From positions 1,434,894 to 1,498,893 of the forward strand of contig HG799462.1 in the NCBI GenBank assembly GCA_000531095.1: a stretch of 64,000 bases of DNA, in the 5' to 3' direction. The position numbers and the translations under genes are program-made. A model generated the notes under the pieces. It saw nothing but the letters and a program-made list of their open reading frames with translations. It did no database searches and was not told the origin of the DNA. Numbering within the stretch: the stretch's first letter is position 1; each line of letters opens with the position of its first letter. The DNA comes from Gemmata massiliana. GTDB lineage: Bacteria; Planctomycetota; Planctomycetia; Gemmatales; Gemmataceae. Shown here one piece after another: positions 17,958-26,264 of the stretch.

Positions 17958-19118
17958 GTGCGCGTTGCTCATTTCGATTGTTTCAGCGGCATCAGCGGGG
18001 ACATGGTTCTCGGCGCGGTGATCGACGCGGGCGTGCCGGCCGACGCGATCCGCGCCGCGCTCGATTCGCTCGGTTTGCCGATTCAGCTCGAAGTAGAACG
18101 TGTGAAGCGGTGCGGGTTCGCGGCGACGAAAGCGACCGTCGAGGCCGCGGACCAGGAGGACTACCGCTTCCTGCCGGACGTGGAGGCGATTCTGGCGAAG
18201 GGGGCACTCACGCCCAAACAGCGCGAACTCGCGACGGCGATCTTCCGCAAGGTAGCGGGCGCGGAATCGGTCGCCCACGGCATGCCGCTCGAACGGGTCC
18301 ACTTCCACGAGGTCGGCGCGCTCGACAGCATCGCGGACATCGTTGGCGCGGCGGTCGGCCTGGACCTGCTCGGGGTGGAGAAGTTCACCAGTTCGCCGGT
18401 CCCCACCGGGAGCGGAACGGTTAAGTGTGCCCACGGCATCATGCCCGTTCCGACGCCGGGCACCGCGGAGCTGCTGAAGGGCGTGCCGCTCGCGCCGTCC
18501 GTCATCAAAACCGAACTCACGACGCCCACCGGGGCGGCGATCCTGACCACCGTCGTGACGGAGTATACGGCCACTCCCGTAATGACCATCGAGCGCATCG
18601 GGCACGGGTCGGGGACCAAGGACTTCATCGAGCAACCGAACCTATTGCGCCTGATGGTGGGCACAGCGGCTCCCGAGCGGGGCCAGACCGAAGTTGATAC
18701 CGTCGCGGTGCTGGAAACGAACCTGGACGACATCGCGCCGGAGGTGATCGGCTTCTGCACGGAGCGCCTGTTCGCGTGCGGGGCGCTCGACGTGTTCGCG
18801 GTGCCGATTCAGATGAAGAAGGGCCGGCCCGGGGTGCTTTTGAGTGCGATCTGCGCGCCCGACAAGGTGAGCGAACTCGAAGCGATCCTGTTCCGCGAAA
18901 CGGGCACATTCGGTGTCCGCCGCACGACCGCGACGCGGGCGAAGTTGCAGCGCGAGGCCGTCACGGTGGGGACGCCGTGGGGGGCGGTTCGGGCCAAGCG
19001 CGGGTGGCGCGCGGACGGGTTCACGGTGCTCACGCCCGAGTACGAGGACTGCGCCCGGATCGCGCGGGAACACAACGTTCCCTTGCGCGACGTGTTCGCG
19101 GCCGTGGCCCGTGCGTGA
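17958..19118 (+). CDS. larC: Nickel pincer cofactor biosynthesis protein LarC
   Basis: 386 residues (DUF111). LarC is the nickel insertase that finishes the nickel-pincer nucleotide of lactate racemase and related enzymes. The N-terminus VRVAHFDCFSGISGDMVLG is the family signature, and VHFHEVGALDSIADIVG and LETNLDDIAPEVIG are also diagnostic. I choose the GTG at 17958 because GGAGGA lies eight bases upstream and homologues start at exactly this motif; a longer ATG frame from 17847 adds unrelated residues. larB, larE and larA are not in this window. Confidence 0.9.
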   Translation: MRVAHFDCFSGISGDMVLGAVIDAGVPADAIRAALDSLGLPIQLEVERVKRCGFAATKATVEAADQEDYRFLPDVEAILAKGALTPKQRELATAIFRKVAGAESVAHGMPLERVHFHEVGALDSIADIVGAAVGLDLLGVEKFTSSPVPTGSGTVKCAHGIMPVPTPGTAELLKGVPLAPSVIKTELTTPTGAAILTTVVTEYTATPVMTIERIGHGSGTKDFIEQPNLLRLMVGTAAPERGQTEVDTVAVLETNLDDIAPEVIGFCTERLFACGALDVFAVPIQMKKGRPGVLLSAICAPDKVSELEAILFRETGTFGVRRTTATRAKLQREAVTVGTPWGAVRAKRGWRADGFTVLTPEYEDCARIAREHNVPLRDVFAAVARA

Positions 19119-19125
19119 GCTCGCG

Positions 19126-21216
19126 TCACTTCGGTTTCGCGCTGCCCGGGTTCGGGCGCTGGTGGAGCACGGGGCGCGCCTTGGTCCCGACGTGTACGAC
19201 GAGTGCCCGCGCGTCGTGTTCGCTCAACCCGCGCTCCACCGGTGTGAACGACGCCGAGAACCGGACGTGAATCGTGACCGGCGTGTCCGCCGGCAGGTCG
19301 ATCGGCTCCCACTCCACGTTCACCGCACGCAACTCGTCGGTCGCGCCCGCGGGGAGCCGTTTGCGGGGGCGGTCCGGTAATTCGACTTCCGCTACCACTT
19401 CGGGCACCCGGCCGAGGTGGTTCGGCATGACGCTGCGAACCAGTTCGATCCGCTGGCACCCTCGAAGGTCGCCCAGCGTGCCCACGAACCGGGCGCCCTC
19501 GGCCGGAACCCAACCATCCACAGTGAGGCCCTCGACGCGGAGCGCCTTGCGCGCGTAGGTCGTGACCGTTCGGCCGTGAATCTGGTACTCCCCGATCTTG
19601 AGCGCGTGCGCTTCGCAGTACGCGCGGAGCGCGGGGCGCATCCGCTCCATCGCCTCGTCGTAGGGGTACTTGAAGTGGCCGGCCGGTACGCCCTTGAGGA
19701 CCACGATGTCGCTGCGCTCGAGGCGCCGGAGAATGTCTTCCTCGCTCTCCGCGAAGATCGAGGTGCCGTCACCGTATTCCGCCCAGCGCCCGCTGTGCTC
19801 GAACTCCAGAACTTGAAGTCCCAGGCCCGTCATGTCGTGCGTGCTGGCGTCGTTGAACACTTCGGGCGCGTCAAAATTCTTCTCGGCGCGCGTGTCGATC
19901 ACGTCCCGGAGCAGTTGCATGGTGCGCCGCCCGTCGGCCCCGAGTTTCGTGTACAGGGACGGGGTCGTCGCGTGCGTCAGGAACGTCCCGGTTCCCAGAA
20001 GGAGCGCGGCGCCGGCGCCGGTGCTCAGCGCCCAGCGCGGGGCGCGCGGCGCGGACGCGATTAGGGGTGCGAGGACGGCCCAGATGATCCCCGGAAGGAG
20101 CACGTCACCCACGACCGGTGACTTGATGGCTCCGATGTTCAGAACCACAAAGGGCACCCCGAACCCCAGGAGCGCGACCGGGAGCACCGCGGCCCGCCGC
20201 GCCCCGCTGCAACCGGACGTACTCGCGCGAGCGAACCCGAGGGAGCCGAGCGCGCCCAGAATTCCCGCCACCCACCAGAACGCCGGCCCCGTGTGTTCTC
20301 GCACAACGGACCGCGGGTAGTAGTACGCGGCGTCGCTCCACTGGCGGATCCCTTCTTCCGCGGCCCGGATGTCTTTCTCCGACGACGTGATGTGCCCGAC
20401 CACGTAGTAGGCTTTGATGGCCTCGCGCTGCTTGATGAGCACGGGCCAGGTCACCAGGACGAGCAGCCCGGTGGCGATCGCCCACCCGCGCAGCCGGCGG
20501 GCAGTTTGGGCGCGCGAATCCGGGTCGGAGCGCGCGACCCACAAGACCAGCAGGCCCGCCGCGATCGCGCTCAGCACCCCGCCGATGTACACGGCCGTAA
20601 TGAAGCGGAAGAGGACGACCACACTGGCGCACGCACCAACGGCGGCCGCCCACCGTGCGTCCAGCAGAACCCGGGACCGGACGAGGGCACACAGGAGCGT
20701 GCCGTACAAGCAGAACGCGGTGAAATCCATCCGGAAATCGAACGCGCCGCCGGTCGCGATGAACAGCGTGTTCAGTGTGAGCGTCGACCCGAACCCGGCG
20801 AGCGCCACCCACCAGTTCCGGGTCAGCCACAGAACGGTCGCGACGAGCGCGCACTGGAACAGCACGAGGTGAGCGAAATTCACGCTCAAAACGCTCACGC
20901 GATCGTGGCCCAAGACCACACAGTGGAGTGCCCCTTGCACGGGTAACAGGATTCCCGTGGCGTGAGATTTGGCCACGTGGGACCGGATCGCGGGGAACAG
21001 CCCCTGATCGGACGCATCGTGAACGATCCGGTAGGTTTGCGTGATGTACGCGGTCTGATCGTAGTGCCCGGGGAAGGCCCACGCGATCTCGCGCCGCGCG
21101 TAGGACACGAGCGTCGCCAGTTCGACGGCAACGAGTGCTCCGACGACCACCCACCCCCACCAACCGGGCGACGGCTCGGGCTTCGGACCCGGATTCGAGA
21201 GTGGTGGTTCGTCCAT
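19126..21216 (-). CDS. Large polytopic membrane protein, glycosyltransferase-39-like
   Basis: About 696 residues. It begins with a Pro-rich cytosolic start (MDEPPLSNPGPKPEPSPGWW) and one membrane helix, followed by about ten more hydrophobic segments to residue 430, then a soluble C-terminal domain of about 260 residues. Aspartate motifs in the first large loop (FPGHYDQTAYI) resemble lipid-linked-sugar mannosyltransferases, but I cannot assign a family firmly. The ATG at 21216 has GAGGTCGG upstream. Convergent with larC, with only a seven-base gap. Confidence 0.65.
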   Translation of the reverse strand: MDEPPLSNPGPKPEPSPGWWGWVVVGALVAVELATLVSYARREIAWAFPGHYDQTAYITQTYRIVHDASDQGLFPAIRSHVAKSHATGILLPVQGALHCVVLGHDRVSVLSVNFAHLVLFQCALVATVLWLTRNWWVALAGFGSTLTLNTLFIATGGAFDFRMDFTAFCLYGTLLCALVRSRVLLDARWAAAVGACASVVVLFRFITAVYIGGVLSAIAAGLLVLWVARSDPDSRAQTARRLRGWAIATGLLVLVTWPVLIKQREAIKAYYVVGHITSSEKDIRAAEEGIRQWSDAAYYYPRSVVREHTGPAFWWVAGILGALGSLGFARASTSGCSGARRAAVLPVALLGFGVPFVVLNIGAIKSPVVGDVLLPGIIWAVLAPLIASAPRAPRWALSTGAGAALLLGTGTFLTHATTPSLYTKLGADGRRTMQLLRDVIDTRAEKNFDAPEVFNDASTHDMTGLGLQVLEFEHSGRWAEYGDGTSIFAESEEDILRRLERSDIVVLKGVPAGHFKYPYDEAMERMRPALRAYCEAHALKIGEYQIHGRTVTTYARKALRVEGLTVDGWVPAEGARFVGTLGDLRGCQRIELVRSVMPNHLGRVPEVVAEVELPDRPRKRLPAGATDELRAVNVEWEPIDLPADTPVTIHVRFSASFTPVERGLSEHDARALVVHVGTKARPVLHQRPNPGSAKPK

Positions 21217-21335
21217 GAGCCGACCTCGCAAGGCAATTTCGGGGGACACCGGCTTTCGGGCGACGACCGGGCAAAACGCGCGGTAGGGTACTGCGCGGGG
21301 TTTCGGTCCGTCAAGGCACACCGCGGCGGGGCTGT

Positions 21336-21782
21336 TTAGGGCGTGTTGACGTTGCCTTGTTTGCGTAGCCGGATGAAGCCGAGAACCACGTGCAACAGAC
21401 CACGGTAGGTGATCTTGAGTTTCTCATACCGTGTGGCGATGCGGCGGAACTGTTTGGCCTTACCGAACAAGCGCTCGACCCGGTTCCGGTCCTTGTAGCT
21501 GACCGGGTCGAACGCCCACAGGTCCGGGTCACGGTTCTTCTTGAGCGGGATGTTCGGGTTCACTTCCCGGTTCAGGCAATCGCACCGCAGTTGATCCCCA
21601 TCGAACCCCTTGTCCCCGACGATCTCATCGACCTCGGTCCGCTCCAGGGTGCGGTCCAGCATCGGCACCAACAGGGGCGCGTCACCGGCCTGTCCGGGCA
21701 CGATGTCCACGGCGAGCACGGTGTCCTCGTCGGACACCACGGCCATGATTTTCGTGCTCAGCCCGCCGCGACTGCGGCCCAA
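21336..21782 (-). CDS. IS5-family transposase, second frame (catalytic C-terminal part)
   Basis: Carries GRSRGGLSTKIMAVV, GDKGFDGD and a C-terminal YKDRNRVERLFGKAKQFRR motif, i.e. the second Asp and the Y-(2)-R-(3)-E-(6)-K signature of IS5 DDE transposases. It is produced as a fusion with the upstream frame: reading back, the -1 frame stays open to the AAAAG at 21815-21820, giving HKKIGAERSAREHGLGRSRGG across the junction. Confidence 0.82.
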   Translation of the reverse strand: MGRSRGGLSTKIMAVVSDEDTVLAVDIVPGQAGDAPLLVPMLDRTLERTEVDEIVGDKGFDGDQLRCDCLNREVNPNIPLKKNRDPDLWAFDPVSYKDRNRVERLFGKAKQFRRIATRYEKLKITYRGLLHVVLGFIRLRKQGNVNTP

Positions 21783-22240
21783 CCCGTGCTCCCGCGCGGA
21801 GCGCTCGGCCCCGATCTTTTATGCTTGCGCCGTGCCCCGGCGGCGTGTTGGTGGGCACGGACGATGGTGGAGTCGATGAACACCCGGCGCACGGCCCCGA
21901 ACTGCGGGTCGGCCGTCATCGCCTCGAACAGGGCGCGGAGTCCCCCGGACCCGACCCACCGGCGGAACCGGTTGTACACCGCGTCCCAGCGCCCGAACTC
22001 GGACGGCAGGTCGCGCCACGGAACCCCGGTCCGGGCCAGATACAACAGGGCCTCGAAAAAGCCCCGGTCCGACAGCACCGGCTTCTGCCCGCCCTTGTGT
22101 CGCTTGGCCTGTCGGACCAGTGGCTCCAACCCTGTCCACAAGTCGTCTGTGAGCATGTATCGCATCGCCCGCCCACGCACTCAGCCCTAAAAATGTCCCA
22201 AGTTGTTATGCCGCAAGGACGGGAAACGTCAACACGCCCT
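21339..22240 (-). mobile_element. IS5-family insertion sequence, two-frame transposase
   Basis: Inverted ends GGGCGTGTTGACGTT (from 21339) and AACGTCAACACGCCC (to 22239/22240) bracket two overlapping transposase frames. TA flanks both ends, fitting a TA target duplication. Length of about 0.9 kb and organisation match the IS427-like group of IS5. Confidence 0.85.
21758..22180 (-). CDS. IS5-family transposase, first frame
   Basis: 140 residues with the DUF4096-type N-terminal domain (LTDDLWTGLEPLV ... GVPWRDLPSEFGRWDAVYNRFRRW) and FIDSTIVRAHQHAAGA, which holds the first catalytic Asp. After the A-tract at 21815-21820 this frame runs into about 20 nonsense residues and stops. A -1 slip there gives the full-length transposase. 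Confidence 0.82.
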   Translation of the reverse strand: MRGRAMRYMLTDDLWTGLEPLVRQAKRHKGGQKPVLSDRGFFEALLYLARTGVPWRDLPSEFGRWDAVYNRFRRWVGSGGLRALFEAMTADPQFGAVRRVFIDSTIVRAHQHAAGARRKHKRSGPSAPRGSTGWAAVAAG

Positions 22241-22274
22241 AGTGTTTAGTGGGGTGTATCCAAATTCTCTGGGG

Positions 22275-23408
22275 TCATGCCGCCAAGCTCCAATAGGCCT
22301 GCCACTGGATGGAGTTCCGCACGCAGACCAGGCTCGCCATCGGTCGGACGTTCTTCTTGAGCCAGCGAGCACCTCGGGCTTTCAAACGCAATCCCAGGGT
22401 CTTGGCTTGTCCTTCCACCGCACCGCTGCCGATGGCCTGGCCACGGGCCAACCGATCACGATACGCCAAACGATTCGTGTGCTTGGCGAAGTAGCCCAAC
22501 AACTTCTCCGTCGCCTTCTGCCTTCGTGTCCGTTCTTCGAGAGTCTCGACGGACAACAGTTCTGACACCCACACGCACACACCACCCCAACCCTCACGCA
22601 ACAACACGTCGCGACCGCGCTCAAAAGCAGCACGGGCCTCGTCGGTCCCCTGGCCGAATATCCTCTGCGCACAAAGGCTCAACCGCTCACTGGCGTGGTA
22701 AATGTCCAGCGTCTCTCGACAACCCGGCAGCACACGATTGACCGACTCCCAAATCCAACTGGCCCCGTCACCCAACGCATGGACGCTCGACCACTGCGCC
22801 ACACCCAACTGACGCAACGACGGACCCCAACGGCGTCGAAACACTTTCGATTTGGCGATCATCGCGAACGACACGACCGCACCGGCCGGGGGCAAGCGCT
22901 CGTCGTCCTGCCACGGCTCGGGTGATACCGCCGTGCCGGCCTCACGCTTGGAAATCACTGCGATCTTCAGGTCTTTCCAGCCTTCTTCGCGGGTATTGAC
23001 CTTGCCCGCGTCAATCGCCAACTCGATCTCGCCTGGGGTTTGGCGAAACGTCTGGGCCGTGGCGTGATCCTGGGGTTGGAACGTCGTCATCGCCCGGCCA
23101 TGCGTTCCCACGAGCTGGCGCGCGGTCTCGGGGGCCAACTTCACCCCCAGCAACTCCCGGAGATGTTCGCGGGTCTTGGCGAACGACACATCGGCAGCCA
23201 AACGACAGCAATGCTTCTGAAGAACCGTGCTGAATCGCTGCGTCAGACCGATGACGGCATCGGCTGCGTAAGCTCCTTCGGCTCCACAGCGGCATTGCCA
23301 ATAGTGTCGCGTGAGGTTCAGAGGGCCGACAGTGGTCACGAACTGCCGGGGCTTTTTCCCGCGGTCTTCTTTGGCTCGCCCGCAGTCGCAGATTCGGATC
23401 GGCGACCC
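22275..23408 (-). CDS. ISKra4-family transposase, main frame (made by -1 frameshift)
   Basis: Main domain: HYWQCRCGAEG zinc-ribbon half, LAIDAGKVNTREEGWKDLK, a GDGASWIW motif, LDIYHASERL and the C-terminal GSGAVEGQAKTLGLRLKARG, typical of ISKra4. A GTG at 23339 could start it alone. The frame is however open upstream to the A7 tract and there encodes ICDCGRAK, the other half of the zinc ribbon. Expression through the heptamer A AAA AAG at 23408-23414 is therefore more likely. Confidence 0.8.
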   Translation of the reverse strand, partial: GSPIRICDCGRAKEDRGKKPRQFVTTVGPLNLTRHYWQCRCGAEGAYAADAVIGLTQRFSTVLQKHCCRLAADVSFAKTREHLRELLGVKLAPETARQLVGTHGRAMTTFQPQDHATAQTFRQTPGEIELAIDAGKVNTREEGWKDLKIAVISKREAGTAVSPEPWQDDERLPPAGAVVSFAMIAKSKVFRRRWGPSLRQLGVAQWSSVHALGDGASWIWESVNRVLPGCRETLDIYHASERLSLCAQRIFGQGTDEARAAFERGRDVLLREGWGGVCVWVSELLSVETLEERTRRQKATEKLLGYFAKHTNRLAYRDRLARGQAIGSGAVEGQAKTLGLRLKARGARWLKKNVRPMASLVCVRNSIQWQAYWSLAA

Positions 23409-23668
23409 TTTTTTTCGGCGGCTTGGATGCGTCGGGTGACCGCATCGGCCAAGAGGTTTTTGGTCAGTTCGCGTCCCTTGGGTATGACCGCCGTTTCGCA
23501 GGCGTCCAAGACCGTGCCGTTGGCCGCGGAGAGCGCCAGAGCTTGGAGCTCTTCGTGGACGGCCAATAGCTGCCGGACTAGCGCTTCGCTTTCGGCGGGG
23601 ATTTCAATCGTGACGGTCTTGCTCATAGAACATCCCTGTTCGCATCCGAGAACACCCCACTTACCCAA
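23336..23668 (-). CDS. ISKra4 first frame (N-terminal part)
   Basis: 110 residues starting MGKWGVLG, or MSKTVTIEIPAE at 23626 (more plausible). It is helical and charged, with AVTRRIQAAEKK before the slippery A7. The zero-frame product ends at 23336 in an unrelated Ser/Gly tail; the -1 product continues into the transposase. Confidence 0.7.
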   Translation of the reverse strand: MGKWGVLGCEQGCSMSKTVTIEIPAESEALVRQLLAVHEELQALALSAANGTVLDACETAVIPKGRELTKNLLADAVTRRIQAAEKKGRRSESATAGEPKKTAGKSPGSS

Positions 23669-23704
23669 ATTCCGCCAACCCCACCAGAGAAGTTAGTTAC
23701 ACCC

Positions 23705-24002
23705 GTTATAGTGTGTGGAGGTGGGCAGGTACTGCCGTCCACACCCGCTCGTTAACACCTTCCAGTTGGTCACATCTTTGGGGTTGACAAGTGATTGTCT
23801 GGAAGGGGTAATCGTATGCACCCACGGAGGGGTGCGATGAACCCGATCCCGAAATCGTTTGGGGCCCAGGGGTTCGGTGATGCGGGCCTGGGGACGTGCG
23901 GCGCGTGCGCCGGCTCGTGGCCCTGGGGGATGCGTGCCTGGGTGCCCCGGACCACGCGCTCCCGGACAAACTCCACGACCCCGGCGGTTACTATTGATCC
24001 GC
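23705..24002. other. Spacer between insertion sequences, no gene seen
   Basis: About 300 bases between the ISKra4 and IS630 ends. Short GC-rich open frames exist on both strands, but none has a credible ribosome site or recognisable protein. Confidence 0.5.
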
Positions 24003-25103
24003 AGGTGAGCAACCTTATCAACTGAGGCCAGTCGGGAACGGCCGTTCCGAGCCGTCCCAGAGCGACCTCAACAACTCGGGATCACATCTCAAGCGGATCA
24101 ACCGGGCAATGATCTCGTCGTCCAACTCGACCAGATCATCGGGAACGAAGTTCGCCAACTGCCCGTACTTCAACCAACTCCATACCTGCTCGACCGGGTT
24201 CAACTCCGGGGCATACGGTGGCAACCGCTCCAACCACAACCGCTTGTTCCGCGCCAGGAACGCGCGCATCAGCGGCCCCTTGTGATTCGTCCCCCCCGTC
24301 CCACACCACGATCACCTTCCCGACCCGCACCTTCAGCAGGTATCGCAGGAACCCGAGCACCTCCGGCGCGCCGAAGAACCCGTCGGGGCGGGTGTCGAAG
24401 TACAGGCCCAACCGCCGGATACCGGGCGAGACGCTAACCGCACCGATCACCGACACCTTCGTCCGGTGCCCGCCGTCCCCGCCGATCACCGGCGTGTTCC
24501 CGCACACCGACCAGCTGCGGCGCACCAACGGGTTGATGAACAGGCCGGTCTCGTCGATCAGGACGAGGTGGGCGCGCTCCTCGCGCGCCTTTTTTGGATC
24601 CGCGGCCAGTCCTCCGGCACCCAACGGGCGATGGCCTCCGGGTTCCGCTGTTTGGCTCGCCGGGCCGGCTTCTGCGGGGTGTAGTTCCGCTTGCCCAGCC
24701 ACTCCCGCAAGTAGTTCGGGTGGAACCGCACGCCGAGTTTCTTGTGGATCACCTCGGCCACCCGGCGAGCGGTCCACAGGTCGGTGCCGAACCCGTGCTT
24801 GGTCGGCGGTTCGGCCACCCAGCCGAGCACCTGTTTCTCCTGATCGTCGGTCAGGAACCGGGGGCGACCAGGGGTCGGCTTGGCCTTCAACCCGTCGTCG
24901 CGGTCGACGCGGTGGCGGGCGATCCACTTGGCCACGGTGACCGGATGGACGCCCAGGAACGAAGCCACGTCCTTCTGCGCCCGCCCGTCGAGGACCCGCT
25001 GGACCGCGTGACGGCGCCGCTCCTCCAACTCCGCCGCCGTGCCTTTGCTCCTGGTCGGGACAAGCTATACGACCGCCATCGAATAAGTAGCGTTGCTTAC
25101 CTG
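24003..25103 (-). mobile_element. IS630-family insertion sequence
   Basis: Inverted ends CAGGTGAGCAAC (about 24003) and GTTGCTTACCTG (to about 25103) surround an IS630-type transposase region. Exact ends are uncertain because the right end overlaps the neighbouring IS5 copy by a few bases. Confidence 0.7.
24018..25028 (-). pseudogene. IS630-family transposase, frame-broken
   Basis: The first part (25028 to about 24600) is a helix-turn-helix Winged-helix/Tc5-like domain: VLDGRAQKDVASFLGVHPVT and KHGFGTDLWTARRVAEVI. The second (to about 24300) holds VLIDETGLF, the first Asp, and VIVVWDGG, the second. The third (24269-24018) has LPPYAPELNPVEQVWSWLK with the final Glu. The first change of frame is -1 in an A6 tract (CAAAAAAGG near 24588-24600), normal for many IS630 members. 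The second needs one base fewer in a run of seven G (24291-24297), so this copy is either a mutant or carries a homopolymer error. Confidence 0.75.
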
Positions 25104-25974
25104 TTGAACCTAACTCGTGGCAGGGGAATCTAATGGGTCATGGGAACCCGAAAATCGTACCCCAGTGACGTGACGGACGACGAGTGGGCGTTCGCAGCCC
25201 CATACCTGACCCTGTTGTGCGAGGGCGCGGGTCAGCGTGAGTACGCCCTGCGGGACGTGTTCGACGCGCTCCGCTGGGTCCTCAAGACCGGCGCCCCGTG
25301 GCGGTTCCTGCCACACGACTTCCCGCCGTGGCCAGCCGTGTACCAGCAGGCCCGGCGGTGGCTCGCGGCCGGGTGCTTCGAGGACATGGCCCACGACCTC
25401 CGAGCGTTGCTCCGCATCGCCGCCGGGCGTAGCCCTTCCCCGAGCGCCGTCATCTTGGACGGGCGCACCCTCCAATCGACCCCAGAGAGCGGGGCGCGGG
25501 GCGAGTTCGACGGGCACAAGATGCGCAACGGGTCCAAGATCCACATCGCCGTGGATACCTTGGGGCACCTGTTGGCGCTGCGGGTGACGACCGGCAAGGA
25601 GCAGGAGCGGAACCAGGTCGCGGACCTGGGTGCGGCGGTCCAAGAGGCGACCGGGCAGGCCGTGACCCTGGCGTATGCGGATCAAGGTTGCACCGGGGAC
25701 CAACCGGTTGCTGATGCGGGAGCTCACGGGATCACGTTGCGGGTGGTCAAGTCGGACCGCACGAAGAAGGCGCAGAAGGCCAAGAAGAAGGGGTTCGTGT
25801 TGGTGCCGAGGCGCTGGGTGGTGGAGCGCTCGTTCGCCTGGATGGGCCGGTTCCGACGACTCGCCCGGGACTACGAGCGACTGTCCACAACTCTCGCGGG
25901 GTGGCACTGGAGTGCCGTCACGGCGCTTCTACTCCACCGTTGGATCCCAATTACGAGCTTAGGTTCATAACAGG
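25100..25974 (+). mobile_element. IS5-family insertion sequence, single-frame transposase
   Basis: Ends CCTGTT-GAACCTAA-CTCGT (from 25100) and the matching inverted sequence to 25974 (CCTGTTATGAACCTAAGC on the other strand) flank one intact transposase gene. It abuts the right end of the IS630 copy. Confidence 0.78.
25140..25970 (+). CDS. IS5-family transposase (DDE)
   Basis: 276 residues, intact. It has DVTDDEWAFAAPYL, KTGAPWRFLPHDFPPW, ILDGRTLQSTPESG (first Asp), ADQGCTGDQP (second Asp) and RRWVVERSFAWMGRFRRLAR with the final Glu in the IS5 Y/W-R-E-K type motif. Being uninterrupted and closely bounded by its inverted repeats, it is probably the youngest and still active member of the cluster. 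Confidence 0.88.
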   Translation: MGTRKSYPSDVTDDEWAFAAPYLTLLCEGAGQREYALRDVFDALRWVLKTGAPWRFLPHDFPPWPAVYQQARRWLAAGCFEDMAHDLRALLRIAAGRSPSPSAVILDGRTLQSTPESGARGEFDGHKMRNGSKIHIAVDTLGHLLALRVTTGKEQERNQVADLGAAVQEATGQAVTLAYADQGCTGDQPVADAGAHGITLRVVKSDRTKKAQKAKKKGFVLVPRRWVVERSFAWMGRFRRLARDYERLSTTLAGWHWSAVTALLLHRWIPITSLGS

Positions 25975-25998
25975 CTCTAACACACTACGAGGTAAGAA

Positions 25999-26031
25999 GC
26001 CGCAAGTGTGCTTTGCAGCGACACTTGCGGC
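25999..26031 (-). terminator. Hairpin terminator downstream of the tRNA-Pro 3' end
   Basis: GCCGCAAGTGT (25999-26009) and ACACTTGCGGC (26021-26031) form a perfect 11-base stem with an 11-base loop. On the minus strand TTCTT follows. It sits just beyond the tRNA-Pro fragment, where the original tRNA transcript would end. Confidence 0.65.
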
Positions 26032-26033
26032 AG

Positions 26034-26075
26034 TCGGGCTGATAGGATTTGAACCTACGACCTCTTGGTCCCGAA
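26034..26075 (-). other. 3' half of tRNA-Pro: probable attachment site of the prophage/island
   Basis: Reading the minus strand there is an anticodon loop TTCGGGA (anticodon CGG), half-stem CCAAG, variable loop AGGTC, T-arm GTAGG-TTCAAAT-CCTAT, acceptor CAGCCCG and discriminator A. Upstream of the loop the sequence no longer pairs as a tRNA, so the 5' half is missing. This is the scar left on the distal side when an element integrates into a tRNA 3' end. The element should lie to the right (rising coordinates) and an intact minus-strand tRNA-Pro(CGG) should lie beyond 64 kb. Confidence 0.7.
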
Positions 26076-26264
26076 CCGCAACCTGGCTCATGTCAGCATG
26101 ACACAAGTGCTTAATGAGAAGAGTTTAGCAGCAAACTGCATTTCGTGCAACTAAAGTATAGGACGATTCAAATGCAAGGAATCCCTGTACTTCAAAACTA
26201 ATACATGTGAGGATGAAGTGGTGGCCCCCAGCACAGTACCGTATCTCTTCCGAGGCCGTGGATT

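Larger units (their letters stand above)
22252..23704 (-). mobile_element. ISKra4-family insertion sequence
   Basis: Imperfect terminal inverted repeats begin GGGTGTA and share a TTCTCTGG core: left end from 22252, right end to 23704. Between them are two frames in a -1 relationship that together encode an ISKra4-type (UPF0236-like) transposase. It sits only 11 bases from the IS5 copy. Flanks GTTTAGTG and GTTATAGTG are similar but not identical, so a target duplication is uncertain. Confidence 0.75.

Noticed and set aside
22241-22252. Composite transposon formed by the IS5 and ISKra4 copies
   Set aside because: The elements are from different families with different ends, and no cargo lies between them.
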